A DNA stretch of 64,000 nt from Scatophagus argus (taxonomy: Eukaryota > Chordata > Actinopteri > Scatophagidae): assembly GCF_020382885.2 (NCBI RefSeq), contig NC_058496.1, positions 284,501-348,500 on the forward strand, written 5' to 3'. Position 1 is the stretch's first letter. Each line of letters starts with the position of its first letter. Under the pieces are notes generated by a model. That model was given only the letters and a program-made list of their open reading frames with translations. It was not told the origin of the DNA and did not search any database. The position numbers were made by a program, and so were the translations under genes. Positions 15,462 to 46,049 of the stretch are shown piece by piece.

Positions 15462-16325
15462 GAACTGATCTTGGGTCAGCTGTTGACCACGCACACACTG
15501 AGGATGTTGCACACAACTGATCCTGGATTGATGAAGCAGTCCGTTTACTGCTGTTTGCGGGTCAGACTGACGTCACTTTGTTTTCATTCACCTGCTGAAG
15601 GAGGAGCTCACCTCCAATCTACCTGCAGGCTCTGTGACATCACAACCAATCTGAGCCAGTCAGGTTGCTGTATGAAGTTGACTGTGTGTGACGTGGAAAC
15701 CTGAACATAAAGTTGCTATCACTGTGATGTGACATGAACTACAACCGCCACACCTTCTGCTACCAGCCTAATGAGGATTTTGTGTTTGCTCTTGTTCGGC
15801 AGCTCTTAGACTTGTTCTCTTTTCCTAAACATCATTTTAAGATCGTTTTTAAGGTTTCATATATTTCCCATCAAATCCAGACCTCGTGCTGGACTCGTGT
15901 GAGTTCTGTGAGGACGACCTTCTCGCTCAGCTCTGAATAAGATCCCACTTTGTCTTCTTTTCCGTAATGAAAACTGACGTCACTGGTAACGTCACTGGTA
16001 ACAGAGCGTTTTCTTTTAATTGCACTCTGAATTCAGAGAACAAATTTGAGGATATTTTGACTAATTTTATTCTTTTTAATATTTTATTTATCTTGATTTA
16101 TTTATTCGTTCATACATTTATTCAGTTATTATATTTATTTTATTTAATTAACGATTGAATGTAATTTTGCCTGGTTTCTCGGACACTGCTTTCATTGTGA
16201 AATCGGTTCGAACTCGCTATTACCATAGTGTCTCATATACGGAGGCACTCGAAAACATTGGGGAGGCTGGCTTGACCGCGTTTTGGAATCGCAGGCTGGC
16301 TTGACCGCAGTCGTTATTGTGTTTG

Positions 16326-16363
<38 letters not shown>

Positions 16364-16680
16364 TCCTGCACTTTGTGTGTTGAGCGTCGGTGTCCCAGCA
16401 GCTCTCTGGCCTGCTGTTTAATCTGTGTATGAACATGTCTACACACAGTTTAACTGAGCTCTTCCTGTGCGCCCTGACGAACCTCCGAGTCATCAGTCCG
16501 GTTTTCTGACTGGAACTGGTTGAGTAGTCCGTGATGACGTCTTTTCATTATTTGTACGTGTTTTTGTTAATGTATATTTATACTTCTATACAGTTTCCTC
16601 GGTAAAAGCTGCCTTGTGGAAAGTGAAACCTCCGCTTGTATTTCGTTTTTCTAAATTCTTACTGATTGTAAACTTTCTGT

Positions 16681-16995
16681 CACGCATGCGTAGTAGCAAC
16701 TACGTGCTCTCCAGCACGTTCTGTTTCTGTAGATAGCTGAAGCTAACGGGCTAGTCTGCTGCTGTAACGACCCGATCAAGCACTGAGTCGGTCTCCATTC
16801 AGACCCAGTCCAGATTCGGTTCCGCTCGTTTGCACGGTGCCGGTTCCGATCCGAAACCTGCGCTGACAGCAGAGGCTGCAGTGAGTGCCGTTAGCCTCGG
16901 CAGCTAGCGTTAGCTGCACTGCAGCAACAGGGAATCAAAACAAAGCTAACAGCAGGTGAAGCTAACGCTGCCCATCAGCCTGCGAGCAGGACAAC
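16681..16995 (+). promoter_or_regulatory. Probable wdr5 promoter and 5' UTR
   Basis: CpG-bearing sequence immediately before the wdr5 ATG. It includes an NRF1-like CGCATGCG (about 16684-16691) and several GCTAAC/GTTAGC words (16741, 16889, 16904-16914, 16948, 16960). No TATA box is evident near the gene. The transcription start is not located. Confidence 0.4.
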
Positions 16996-23837
<6,842 letters not shown>

Positions 23838-24353
23838 ACTGAAGGAGACCTGAACTGTGACCCGGATTAGTACTGCAGACCCGCATCGTTCTGATCTGGT
23901 CTGATGTGAACACGGGCCCTGAATGCGCCTTGTCTCATTGGGTCCTGGTTTCACACCAAAAACACTTTCTGTTCACACTGTAAAAAACTGAGGACTGGAA
24001 CCCATGAAGCGGACTGTGTCTCTTTCAGAAGAGCAGAATCTTTAAAGGACAAGTTCATTGTTTTCTAACCCAAATCTGATGTAAGATTTACTTGTCTTGG
24101 TGGTTCACAGGACAAATCGCTTCTCTTCTCTGTTAGACTTGTATGGTTTCTCTTTTTCAGTTCACATGTGTGTATGTAATCATCCAGATACACACACACA
24201 CACACACACAGGAAGAGGGGGGCGCCAACAGTAAAAATGTCTTGAAGCTTGAAGAAACGTCATCAACATTGGGTTTGAATGAAATCAGCTGGACTCGTTC
24301 CTTTCCTGGCTGGTCCTGGGTGAAAAATAGTGAAAATGTTTCAGTGGTTTGTA

Positions 24354-24359
24354 AATAAA
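24354..24359 (+). terminator. Poly(A) signal of wdr5
   Basis: AATAAA lies 517 bases after the wdr5 stop codon and is the first canonical hexamer on the plus strand in the 3' flank. Confidence 0.6.
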
Positions 24360-25839
24360 GATTTTTGACTAAGAGCTGTCATGTGTTGAAATGCTTCTCT
24401 TAGATCAGCTGAGCAGCTGTGCTCCTCATGAACATCTTCATTCAAACTGCTGGGTCTGGATCTGCAGCAGCATGAGGCAGCATGATGGTGACTGCTGATC
24501 AAAGTACTGCAGTATTTATATATTTGCAGTATCATGAAGTGGGTGAAAGTTTGGACCTTCTGGAAGACGTGCTGTGTGAAGTACCTGCTAATGCAGACTG
24601 AAAGTTTCCTGTGCTTCACATTAAAAGCTTTAACTGTTGAAACACGACTTTTGTCATGAAGCAGTCACAGGAAACGCCACGTGTCGGTGAACACTGACCG
24701 CCACCGTTCATCGAGGGCACTTTAAATACTGCAGGGGGTAAAGGACCAGGAAGAAGCCCTCTGAATTCGGTGACCTGCAGTACTGGTAACCACAGTAACT
24801 ACAGCTGTTGACAGGGCAACCAGGACTGAACTGTTTGACATGCCCACTTTAAAGTGGATCTGAACTGGATCAGGACGTCAAACTTGTTTCTGAGCTGAAG
24901 AGCTCAGTAGCAGCCCGGTGCCCAAACTGCATGGCATGATGCTGCTCAGCCAAGCGTTGGAGTGCTGATCCCTGGAGACATCTTTTCAAATCACTTTGGG
25001 ATCTTGGGGCTAATGGAGATTTGGCATGGAGCCGTTATGAAACCAGCTTCCAGCTTCTTCAGCTGTTCAGCAGAAAGCTGCAATGCTGTTTTACTGCAAA
25101 GGTCCAGAAATGTAGTGTGGACAAGGAAACTTTCCATCAGCATCGGGGTGAGCAGGTCATGTCTGAACTCGTCATTCTGGGTCACTTTTCCTTTGAGTAC
25201 TTCAGCAAAATCCCGACTGGCCAGTTCAGAATCAGCCACATGTGACTGATCTCTGGGTGAAATTCCAGGGTGAAAAAATTTGCAACATTATCGCAACAAG
25301 CATGGTTAGCGAGGGCACGGCTTCAGAGCAGTTACAAGCGAGAATAAATAAAAAATAAAAGAAGGACTAAAAGGTTCAGAAAAAAGTACGATGTGAGAGC
25401 AACCGCAACAGGCTGCACATGCACACTACGCAAAACAGGTGAGGTGAAGGTCCAGCATTACGATCAGACGGCTGACAAGCAGGTTCCGCTGCCTGCTGTG
25501 ACTCCCGTCATGATCCGAGTGCTGGTCTGGACACAGTCCAGTCAGCTGAAGGGCCGCTAGCCCCACGGCTAACTGAGCTAGTAGTAGCTGTAGCTACAGC
25601 CACAAATAAAAGCTGCAGAAAGGAAAACCAGAGTCCAAACACTCGGCCCAGTCTGAACCAGCACGGCAGTCTTCAGAGATGTAGTTATGCAGACTGCTGG
25701 ATTATTACTGATGTGTTCAAGTGGAAGCAACATTTTACTGGTGGAGCTGATTTTGTGTTTCTGCTGTCTGACTCGGACTGAGACCGGGACTGAGACCGGG
25801 ACTGAGACCGGGACTTAGAGCAGCTTAGTAGACAAGATT
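24360..25839. other. Spacer between wdr5 and plpp7
   Basis: No complete gene is evident. On the minus strand at 25239-24991 an 82-codon frame, spelling parts such as EVLKGKVTQNDEFRHDLL and QLSAEQLKKLEAGFI, looks coding in composition. It follows a TTTCACCCAG acceptor-like site, but I do not recognise the family. It could be a fossil exon or retroposed fragment. A three-copy GGGACTGAGACC repeat sits at about 25776-25815. Confidence 0.5.
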
Positions 25840-25845
25840 TTTATT
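25840..25845 (-). terminator. Candidate poly(A) signal of plpp7
   Basis: AATAAA on the minus strand, about 900 bases after the plpp7 stop codon. It is a plausible 3' UTR end, but other ends are possible. Confidence 0.35.
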
Positions 25846-26746
25846 CAGTTACTTTGCATCTGAACTTTGAACTTCGTTTCTTCTTCTGTGGTGTCCATCA
25901 GCTCAACAGTTTGTGCAGCTTCATCTCGCCTAAGCAGCCGTCAGACTGGTCACACGGGAATCCAACAGAACACAGATGAAACCACATCCACACTGAGGGA
26001 AAGCAGGAGACTTTAATTGGACGATTCAGACTGTTGCTGTCGACATGAAACCTGAGAATCAAACCTGAAAACAAAGTTTTTAAATGCTGTAAAATTAATA
26101 TTTGATGTAGTTTGCTGCTGCTTCCTCAAACTTTGCAGTGAGATGAATTTTGGTGAATAAAATCAGTTTCTCTTTCCTTACGCTGCCGTCAGCCAGCGTC
26201 ACTGCAGCGCTGAAGTTGGTTTAAATTTCATTTACAGCGAGACACTCCATGAAAAGCCTAAAAACCCTGAGAGCTGAAGGTCAGCTGCTCCACACTCGGA
26301 GCTCTGGTTTCCTCTCAGGTTAACCAACAGCAGCCGGCAGTTTTCGGTCTCAGGTTCGACTTTGTCCACTCAGCCGGATGGGAACACAAAAACATCAAAC
26401 TGTGACGGCTTCTCGCCTGACTGGACCAGTCGAACCTGACCCAAACCAGTCACAGCCAGTGTGGCAGACTGAATCCAGCAAGACCAGGTGCAACCTGGAC
26501 TACAGCCATATTAACTCTACCCAAAGTAGTCCAAATTAGCCTAAACAAGGCATGTCCAACGTGCAGTTGGAGCTGATCATTAAGTACAGACTGACCAGTT
26601 AAAACCAGACTGGATCTGGATTACCTCATCAGAAATGGATTTGCATCAATCCGGTTTAAAAATGTGTTCAGCCACTGCAGGTGAGCAAATGGAGTCCAGA
26701 CTTACACCCACAGCAACCAGTCCAAACCAGTTCAGGGTGGTCCAAC

Positions 26747-33112
<6,366 letters not shown>

Positions 33113-33406
33113 ATGTCAGACAGTGATCCACCCACTGTAGAGGACCAGATGACTCCAGGTCCTGGTCGACACCCTCTGGCAGAGAAGGCCCTGTCAGAGT
33201 CCTTTGCCCGGTTGCGGTACCGGGACACGTCCCTGCTGATCTGGCAGCAGCAGCAGCAGGAGCTGGAGGCAGCGCCGCCCTCAACCTACCTGAACCGCAG
33301 CCAGTCAACCTGGTACAGCAGCTTCGGGAACCAGGCTGTTCTGGTCCGGGACAAGAGGGGTCTTCAGGACACAGAAGGACGGTCCAGGATCTGCAGCATC
33401 ATGTAG
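33113..33406 (+). CDS. brd3os: BRD3OS-type microprotein
   Basis: A single open frame of 97 aa. The first ATG reads [13 protein letters not shown]; a GTTTG-preceded upstream frame adds only nine codons without ATG. The conserved core is [50 protein letters not shown] and NQAVLVRDK. This closely matches my memory of the human BRD3OS product ([22 protein letters not shown]). The protein ends in CSIM, a CaaX-like C-terminus. There is no signal peptide or membrane segment. No function is established that I know of. It is antisense to brd3, with convergent transcription separated by about 5.4 kb. The strong residue conservation is what argues the ORF is truly translated. Confidence 0.86.
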   Translation: MSDSDPPTVEDQMTPGPGRHPLAEKALSESFARLRYRDTSLLIWQQQQQELEAAPPSTYLNRSQSTWYSSFGNQAVLVRDKRGLQDTEGRSRICSIM

Positions 33407-36400
33407 ACAGGAACCAGAAACTGGTTTGATGTAAACCAGAAGCAGACTGAACTGATTGTTAAGTTTGTGGTTCAGAGAACAACCTCAACATGAAATTCTT
33501 TGTTAGAGCTGAACTTTGATTTTCCCTTCAAACCTCAAGTTCCTTCATCTCTGACACCTTCTGGTGGACACAGACATTAGAAGACATGTCCAGACCTGGT
33601 TTTGGTGATGGACTCACTGGTCTGGTGTGTTTCTTCTTCCTGTTTTCTCCAGTTTGGTGTTTGGTTTAAACATCAACAGTTCAGATTTTATGGTCTTAGA
33701 GTCAGTGCACAATCAGAGAAGACAACACATGGAGCTGTTTTGGAGGACTACATAGACCAGAATGCACTGCAGTGACCTCAGCACAGACTCATTTTGTCAG
33801 CAACAGTGAAAAGCAAAAGTGTTCACTCAAAGTGTTTATGATGTTAACAGCAGTGTTCCACTTGGCTCCAGATTCTGGTTTTCACCAACAATTAAAGGTT
33901 TTGTTTATTCTTGTGGGTGAAGTCATTGTTTTACAAGTTGCCACTAAGATGAGTCCCAGATGGGTTCACTCCAAACTGACATGGTGAAGTTTGCAACCAC
34001 ACGTCCCATAAAGTCGGAACAAATCATTCTTCATCTGTACATTTACCAAAGAGTGATTAATTAAGCTTTTACTTTATCTAAAACCACAGCTCTCATTCAT
34101 TGCTGTCAGACTCAATATCTGTTTGTTGTCTGTGGAGTTTTGAGTTGTCAGAATTCAAGTGTTTTGATTTTGTTGAGTCTTAAAGGTCCATTTTGTAGAA
34201 ATGAATATAACATGTCTTAGTGTGTAATCACCTGAAACTGAGAATCGCTGTTTTCTTCACCTTACGATGAGCCACGTTCCTACAGGTGCCCAGAGCAGAC
34301 AAACGAAAAACTGGCTCCTGCTGTGTTTGTGGAGGGTGAGGCCAGGGGAGTTCAGCTGGTTGCAACTAAATCACACAGACTAGAACATTAGAGGTGCAAT
34401 TTGTAAGGTATGGTACCCAAATTTTAATGTAAAACATTTATAAAGTGAACTCACATCACCAACAGAATGCCAGGAAAAGGTTTTCATTCAGGAGGGACCT
34501 TCAATTCATTTAGAACACTCGACCAACAGGGCACTCAAGAAAAAAAAACAAAACTTTGTTAACACATATCCGTGTATCGTCACACATGTTGAACAGCTAG
34601 GCGAAAACAGACCAGATGATCATTTCTTTGCCTCAGAGCTGCTAAAATCGTTGTCTATCAGGCCTCTGGCTGTATGGCTGACTGAGCTAATGGCAGCTAC
34701 AGCTTCAGCCACTGAAAACTACAGCAAACAGCACAGTGAGCAGCAGTTGGTGCTTACTCTGGTGCTGTGCTGCTCCTGTATTCTGGAGCTCTTTTTGAAT
34801 TTTGGCCACATTTTATCAGTTGCTCCTTTGAGACACCAGCTATGGGATTCAGCTGAGGCTGGTGGGAATAAAACGTATTAGCTAATGTTAGCATGCTAAC
34901 ACACTAAACTTAGACAATGAGTACAGTAAACATCATACCTGCTAAACATCAGCATGTTAGTGTTTAGGTCCAGCACAGAGCTGCTAGCACAGCTGCAGAC
35001 TCTGACACGCTGATTTGTTCTAGAGCAGACACGTGCAGGTGTGGTTGGAAGCTTCACCACATTGTGGGGACAGGCTGCAGGTCCCCACAAACAACAATTT
35101 AAAGTTATGCTTTGTTGTTAAGTTAATACAGTGACATCTACATTTTGGGGCGTGAATGACAGGCAACTCATCGTGTCAGTTTATGTGTTTATTTATGAAA
35201 ACAAAGGAACTCAGAAAATAAGGATCCAATATCAGTAATTACATCAAATAATTCACTTGTTGGTTTTTCATCGGTTCGTCCTCTCTGTCTCTCTCCTCTA
35301 TCAGTGGAGTTCAATCTAAATCTCAGACAGCTACTATACAGCTACTATACAGTGCTCAAACATACGGAAGAAAGAACATACGGCCGGAGTGCATGCAAAT
35401 ACATAAAATCACTTTTTTCCTTTTTCTTATTAAAATACAAAAATTAACTATTAGCATCAAAGCTCAACCATCAACTAAAAACAAACAGAGGAGGGTTACT
35501 GTGGCAACAAGCTGTCCAACTGTCTGTCTGTCACACTGGGAAGAGACGCCTGTTCTACTGATCCTTTTTAGGTTAATCATTTACTGATTAGTCCATCAAA
35601 TGTCCAAAATAAAACCAAAAGTCTGGTTTAATTTCCCACGGTTTTGTCCACGTATGACAGGTTTAAAAAAGCCCAACAAATGAACTTGTTTAAACCTGAC
35701 TGAAATTCCACACTTAAATCACAACTAAACCATCGCAATGACAACTGAGCAACTCGATCTGCTAAAGAAGGTCATGACTTTCAGTTGAAAACCTCAGAAA
35801 CAGGCAGAAAAGTGTCGAGATTTTACAGAAAAAAATGACCTAACAATGACCAGAAATGTCAAATGAGTGACCAATCAATCAGCTTCTCCGTCGACACTTC
35901 AGACTGTCCAGTTGTGTGGCTCAACTCATCTCGAATCAATAATCAGACAACCAGGAGGAAACAACTAGCGCAACTTACACCAATCAGAAGCTTATAGTTC
36001 ACACATACAAGAAGGTTTGACCAATCACACAGGAGAGGAAGGAAGCCTGAGAACATCAACCAGCTACAGACAGACGGAGAGACAGACAGAAGGACCAGCA
36101 GGTGAGCCGTGTATGGCAAGTCACTGGATTTCATCCGATTGGTTTGACCTGATCAGCAGCACTGCAGCAAATTCAGATCAACAGAAACACTTTCCTCTCC
36201 CCCACAACTGCTGTCTGACCATGATGTGTTCAAATCACATTGGAAAACTGGAAACTCTAATTTTCTGCCAAAGGAAAGTTATAGGGACATCAAACACACT
36301 GCTTTCCTGTCACAGGACGTGCAGGGGACAAACAAACAACATTTTGTCTTCCAGCATCACAGACTCGAACTGATCACCAATCACCAACCAATCAGAGCAG

Positions 36401-38593
36401 AGCTTAGGTTTTCTTGGGTTGACGTTTGTTTTGGCATCAGTTCGCATTTTGGTTCAACTCAACCTGAACACAAACTGACACCTGGAAACAGTCTGCAACA
36501 CGAGCAGGTGACAGAAATGAGCGTAACGCCGTGTCGACGCCGTCTGAAGCCCGTACCCAAAACGGCGAGTCCGACATCGACCTGAGCTGTGAGACGTCAG
36601 CTGCATCCCAAACGTAAGGAAGCTTGCCGAGAGGCTCCGAGTCGGAGTCAACGAGTCAGGTGACTACAACAAACCAATCAGGTGAATACGAGCTTGTGAT
36701 GTCACTGCAGCTTCTTCTCAACAGGTAAAAGAAAAATCAGTTGGTTTGTCAACTCTGAAACCTCTTCAGCAAACCAACTGATTAGAGCAGTCAAACTTTA
36801 TTAAAAAAGATAAAAACTACGACTAAAAATTCAGAAACTGGTTTACAGTAAATTAAATTTGGATCACTTTAAGGAATAATTCCTTGATGTGGTTGTAATC
36901 ATCACTCAGACTGGAAAATCATTTTTATCTTTTGATCAGAGAGCACAAGAACACACAAAATGTGATCTCTGACTCCTCACAATGAGATTCTTTATTTTAA
37001 CATTTTAAAGAGTAAATAATCAAAAAGAACTGATCAAAATATAAAACTGCAGTTTTTCTCTTCCCGAATTGGTGAGTGATATGAACGTTTTGATTTTACA
37101 CACATGAAACTTGATTTTTCACTTTTCTTCTTTCACATTTGTAGTCTGAACTTCCTTCGGCGTCTGATCAGGACTCATCCTTACATTTGGTGCAGACTTT
37201 GGTCTGACAGGAAGCGGAGGTGAGGTGGGGGCTCTTACATTATCAGTGGGGGGTGGGGCGGTACAACAACAGTTTATATAGAGAACCTTATAAGACACAA
37301 ACAAGTTCAGCACACAACCTGAAAAATAAACAAAATCAGAAAAATAAAGGAGATGTAGTGTTAAAAAAAATAAAAGCAGTTTGTCTCGCTCTCTGCTGAC
37401 AGAGGCTGCGCCGACTGGGGACCCAGGGGGGGCCACAAGCCCCCCTCACTGTTGACCCCGGGACAGACAGTAGGTTGTGGGCTTGAGTTGCAGGACCAAC
37501 AGAGGGCAGGATTGCTCTCAGTGGGTTTCTGGACTGATGATCTGACTCTGAACCAGTTTCATTTTTTAAGAAAACAAATCCATTTTTAGATCAAAACAGC
37601 ACCTGCGGACACCTGAAACTCGTTGCAGAGAGCATCTAAAGTGATCGTCGTGTGTCAGTGCCGCTGAGTCCATCCTCCTGAAATGAATCACTTTGTAGGT
37701 TGGACTGCCGGTTGGACAACACAAGGCGTCTTGAAGACGTCAAAAAAGTCTGTGAGACACTCAGGTGTTTTTCTGACATTTCTGAGAGACAATCACTGTT
37801 TAAAACTGATCGCGTTCCCATTAAGGAGAAACTCGCGGTCCCTGACAGCAGCTCCGTCTCCATGCAGACTCATTGTCGAGCCCGTCACAGACGACGAACC
37901 AGGACCTGAGCACCACTCCAAGGCCACATCAGGAATTTAAAGACAGACTCTGGAAACAATCACTGGACTTGCTCTAGAAACTGAACAGTGAGGGTTTGAG
38001 AAACTGACTGCAGAGTCGGATAATTCAATGACTCAAACAGGTGCGTAACACTGAGCAGGTCTTTAAAGGACTCGCTGCTCTTAAATGCACCACTGAACAG
38101 TGAAACAACGTCAGAGAGCTGACTGCCTCCGAGCGTCTCTGCAGCGACTTTCACGTCTCCGTCAGCTGAATGGCTCACATGGAGCAGATGTATGCACTGA
38201 TGACAGAGCTGATGAGACCTGCACTCTGTGGCAAGAACCTGATTGGTTCCTGTGGGGAGTCTGATGCTCTGAAGTGAAGAGAACTCTTTGAGGATGGACC
38301 AGTTCCTAAAAGCTTCATTGTAGTAAAACCCGCTGAGATCTTCACCTGCTCCTCCTCCTCCTCTCTCATGATGCTCTACTGATGCTTCTGGAATGTGTTC
38401 AGAGGTCAGGGGTCGCAGCTAGCCGTCCAAGAAGAAGAAAGACAGGCTGCCTGTCTCTCCTGTGTTCTTCTTCTTCTGTTTGCATTCCTCCAAGGAAAAA
38501 AACCCAAAACACTAGGAGCAGGAAAAAACAAACAAAAAACAAAACAAAACAAAACAAAAAAAAAAACAGATCAGCCTATTTACATACAGTCTC

Positions 38594-38625
<32 letters not shown>

Positions 38626-38832
38626 GTTGACAGATACACGTATGTATGTGTGTGTTGTAAAAAGTTCAGAGTGGGTATCTCTGTCTTGTTTGTGTGTGTG
38701 TCAGGATGGAAGTTTACATGAGTGTGTGTGTGTTCTTCTCTGTGTGAGAGCGTGCGTGTGTGTGTGTGTGTGTAAAATGGATAAACATTTGTGTGTGTGT
38801 TCAGTAACATGTATGTGAATGTGTACTTGTGT
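33407..38832. other. Region between brd3os and brd3 stop codons, mainly 3' UTRs
   Basis: No further gene is supported. From 34181 a block (AAAGGTCCATTTTGTAGAAA, then AGTGTGTAATCACCTGAAAC) resembles a common teleost terminal-repeat element. Several AATAAA signals lie on the minus strand for brd3, for instance at about 36797 and 36991, so its 3' UTR is long and its end uncertain. A (GT)n run is at 38598-38624. The open frame at 37436-37119 on the minus strand shows no family signature. Confidence 0.45.
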
Positions 38833-43083
<4,251 letters not shown>

Positions 43084-43180
43084 GGTGGACGACGGTGACA
43101 CGGCAATGCACTGTGGGATGGCAGCGTCCGACCTGAGGGTGAAAAACAACTCCCTCTGTAGGCTGAGGGGGTGTGGGTGT

Positions 43181-43221
<41 letters not shown>

Positions 43222-43906
43222 CGTGTTCAGTTCAGGTGCCGTTTGTGTTGATTCTTCAGCTCGATGTTTCCGCCGAGGAGACAAACTCCCATCGCACAAC
43301 CTGAGAGAAGAAAAGGAAGAGGAGGAGACATCGTTAGCATCGTTAGCTCCCTCTGTTTCCATTTGTGTCACTGCGACACCTGGCCACCACACTCATCTTA
43401 CGCGTAGTAAATGAAAAGGAGGCAGTGAGTGCAGAGGTCGGTGACATGGAAGCTTTGGCTACACCGAGGTGTGTGAAGGAGAGCTATACACTATATAGTT
43501 TTCAGGGACAAAATGGAGTTCTGCCTGGGTAAGGGACACAAAAGGACAGCATTATGATGTCAAAGTGAAGCTGATCTTTGATCTTTTGGATATGAAGCAC
43601 TGTCACTTTGTCCTGTTAGACATCTGATAACAAAACCGACGGATCAGCAGCCAGAGGACATCCTGGTCTAAGGCGAAGTCAACACCAGTGTGGCCGAGGA
43701 AGAAGATAAATCCAAAACATATGCAACGCGGTGAAGCCAATGTGGCATCAAAACCGTGACACGTAAGCTCACAGCCCGTTACCAATCTCTGCACGTGCAC
43801 GCGTTACTGATGCTGGTATGTCGTGCCCCATCCGGCCTGTGATTGGCCAGTTCACAAGGAGAAACTTTATGAAATCTTGACCATGAGTCAATAAAAGGCA
43901 CTCAAG

Positions 43907-44050
43907 TAGGGCTGTAACTAATTATTTTCATTATCAATTAATCTGCCACTTATTTTCACGATCAAGCAATTAATCATTGGGTCTATAAAAAATGGAGTTA
44001 AATGTTCACAGTCCAAAACCCAAAGACTCTTCATTTACTATCAGAGAGGA
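43907..44050 (+). mobile_element. Fragment of a hAT-like terminal-repeat element
   Basis: TAGGGCTGTAACTAATTATT with ATCAATTAATCTGCC and GGGTCTATAAAAAATGG is the left end of a family very common in teleosts. A TGCAGCCCTA end occurs at 44803-44812, which could be its other terminus, but no target duplication matches, so the two may be unrelated pieces. It lies in brd3 intron 1. Confidence 0.45.
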
Positions 44051-46049
44051 CAAAGAGAGGCAGCACATCCTGACTGAAAACAATCACTGCTGAACCGACA
44101 GATCCCCACAACAGCCTCTCAAACTCAAACCTGCAGTCCTCACCAGCTAAGGCCCTGGCTAACGGCTGAACCGGCTGCCGCACTTCGACCTGAAGGGGGC
44201 GGGGTCCAGGTGAGTAGGTCCAGTGACAGGATATGAAGACTGCGGTGGGCCGGCAGCCACACAGCAGCTTCCTGGATTTATTTAAGCGGTGGCTGGGCTC
44301 ATTTCAAAATAAGAACATCGAGCATCACATCAGGGGGTCTACTAAACACACAATCCGCCTCCCTGGACTCCAGCTCTGCCATCCACTATAAATGTCATCA
44401 TTTTATATCATCTCTACGTTCAGCTTCAAACACATTCTTGTCTGCTTGCTCCAGGCATCATTTCCTCACTCATTTTCCAAAAATGTCATAAGCAGCTCAT
44501 GATAAGAAACAGAAGCTCAGCGGCGATTCTTACTGCAGTACTGAAAGACGTCCCCTTCAGCGAAAAATACAAAGTAGAGTTTACCAGAGTTTCAAGTTTG
44601 TCTTCATTTCTGATAGTAATGTTGGAACTAATTTTTTTTCCTGGTGGTTCTCTTCTTCTCCTTTATACATCACATGAAACTGGATTTCTCTGGGGTTTTG
44701 GACGGCTGGTTGTATTTTCTGCTGTTTTCTGACATTTTAATGCTCTGATACGCAACTTCAATCACTCAAAAGCAGATTGATTTGACGTCAAAGTGGTCTA
44801 ACTGCAGCCCTAAAACCAGGCTGGTGTGTGTTTCGGAGCCGTGCGGTCTGGTCCAGGTGTTCAGTCTGACAGACAGGTGACCTGCAGCTCAGATCAAATC
44901 AACATGTTAAAACTGGGGGTCTGTGGTGGTAGATTTAATCTCTTCTATCTCTGCAACCCTACAGACGATGAAACAATTTACTGAGACGTTCTCATAAAAC
45001 TTTAAACAATTATTTCCTCACCAGACAATTTTAAGATTATTCTCTCAAAGGCGGGATTAATCCTTTGGACATTCAATTTCTTGTCATACGCGACAAAGAA
45101 AAGCAGGAACTCTGAACTTACATTTGTCAAAGTGGAACCAGTGAACTGTTGGCCTTTTCCTGAAAAGTGGCTTTTAAAAAAAAATCATGACGGTTAATTT
45201 GTAAACCGTCCGTGGATTGAGTTTTTGGCAGGTTTACAAAGAATATTTACACCCAACAACTGGAAATTATATCAACTGACAAAAGAAATGACAAAAAGAA
45301 AAGAAAGACAGCCGTGGTGGTCACAGTATGCCTTTCAGAGTGTGATTTATAACAGACATCTGTATTATTTGTGAACATACTTTCACCCTCTCACAGAACA
45401 GACTTTTATTTGAGCCCATAATTAACAAACCACGTGTACGCAGGTCCCCTGTGAATTTTAACATTATCTTTGTTCTTGTTGACCAGGAAACAATTTCGTC
45501 CTGCCCAAACATTTCAGTGATCAGCAGAACCTGCAGGCATGAGTACCTGTCCTCCTCCGGGTCCTGCTGCTGGGTTTAACACCCGGACCGTAAACCGCAT
45601 GAAATGTGGACGACCAGAGCTCAGTTCCACTAACAGCTAACCCAGCCCACTACCTGTCTGCCACAAGGCAAACGAAGCCTAGCCCCTCTCTCAGCAGTCC
45701 GGATCACAGTCAAGTCCTGCTGGGATCAACAGATGTCGGAGTCCGGCGGCTGCTCGCTCTCTCTACTTGCATGCTCCTGCGGTCCAACGGCTAACAAGCG
45801 AGCTAACTGCTAACAGATACCGCTGCCCAACAAACTACACAAATGCAGTCGACATCAACATCTTACACAATCAGACACGCTGAGCTGGTCATTTACTGCT
45901 AAATAACAGCTAAAACCTCGTGCTACCTGACCAGCTTGCACAGGTGTGAATGTTTTGCAGGCTAACGAAACATCCCATTTATCTTACTTTAAAAAGATGG
46001 CGGGCAAGCCAAGGCAAAATATGAGCTAGGTCGCTAACTAACCAAGCTA

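Noticed and set aside
44803-44812. Right terminus of the hAT-like element beginning at 43907
   Set aside because: The end word fits but target flanks do not match, so joining the two pieces is not supported.
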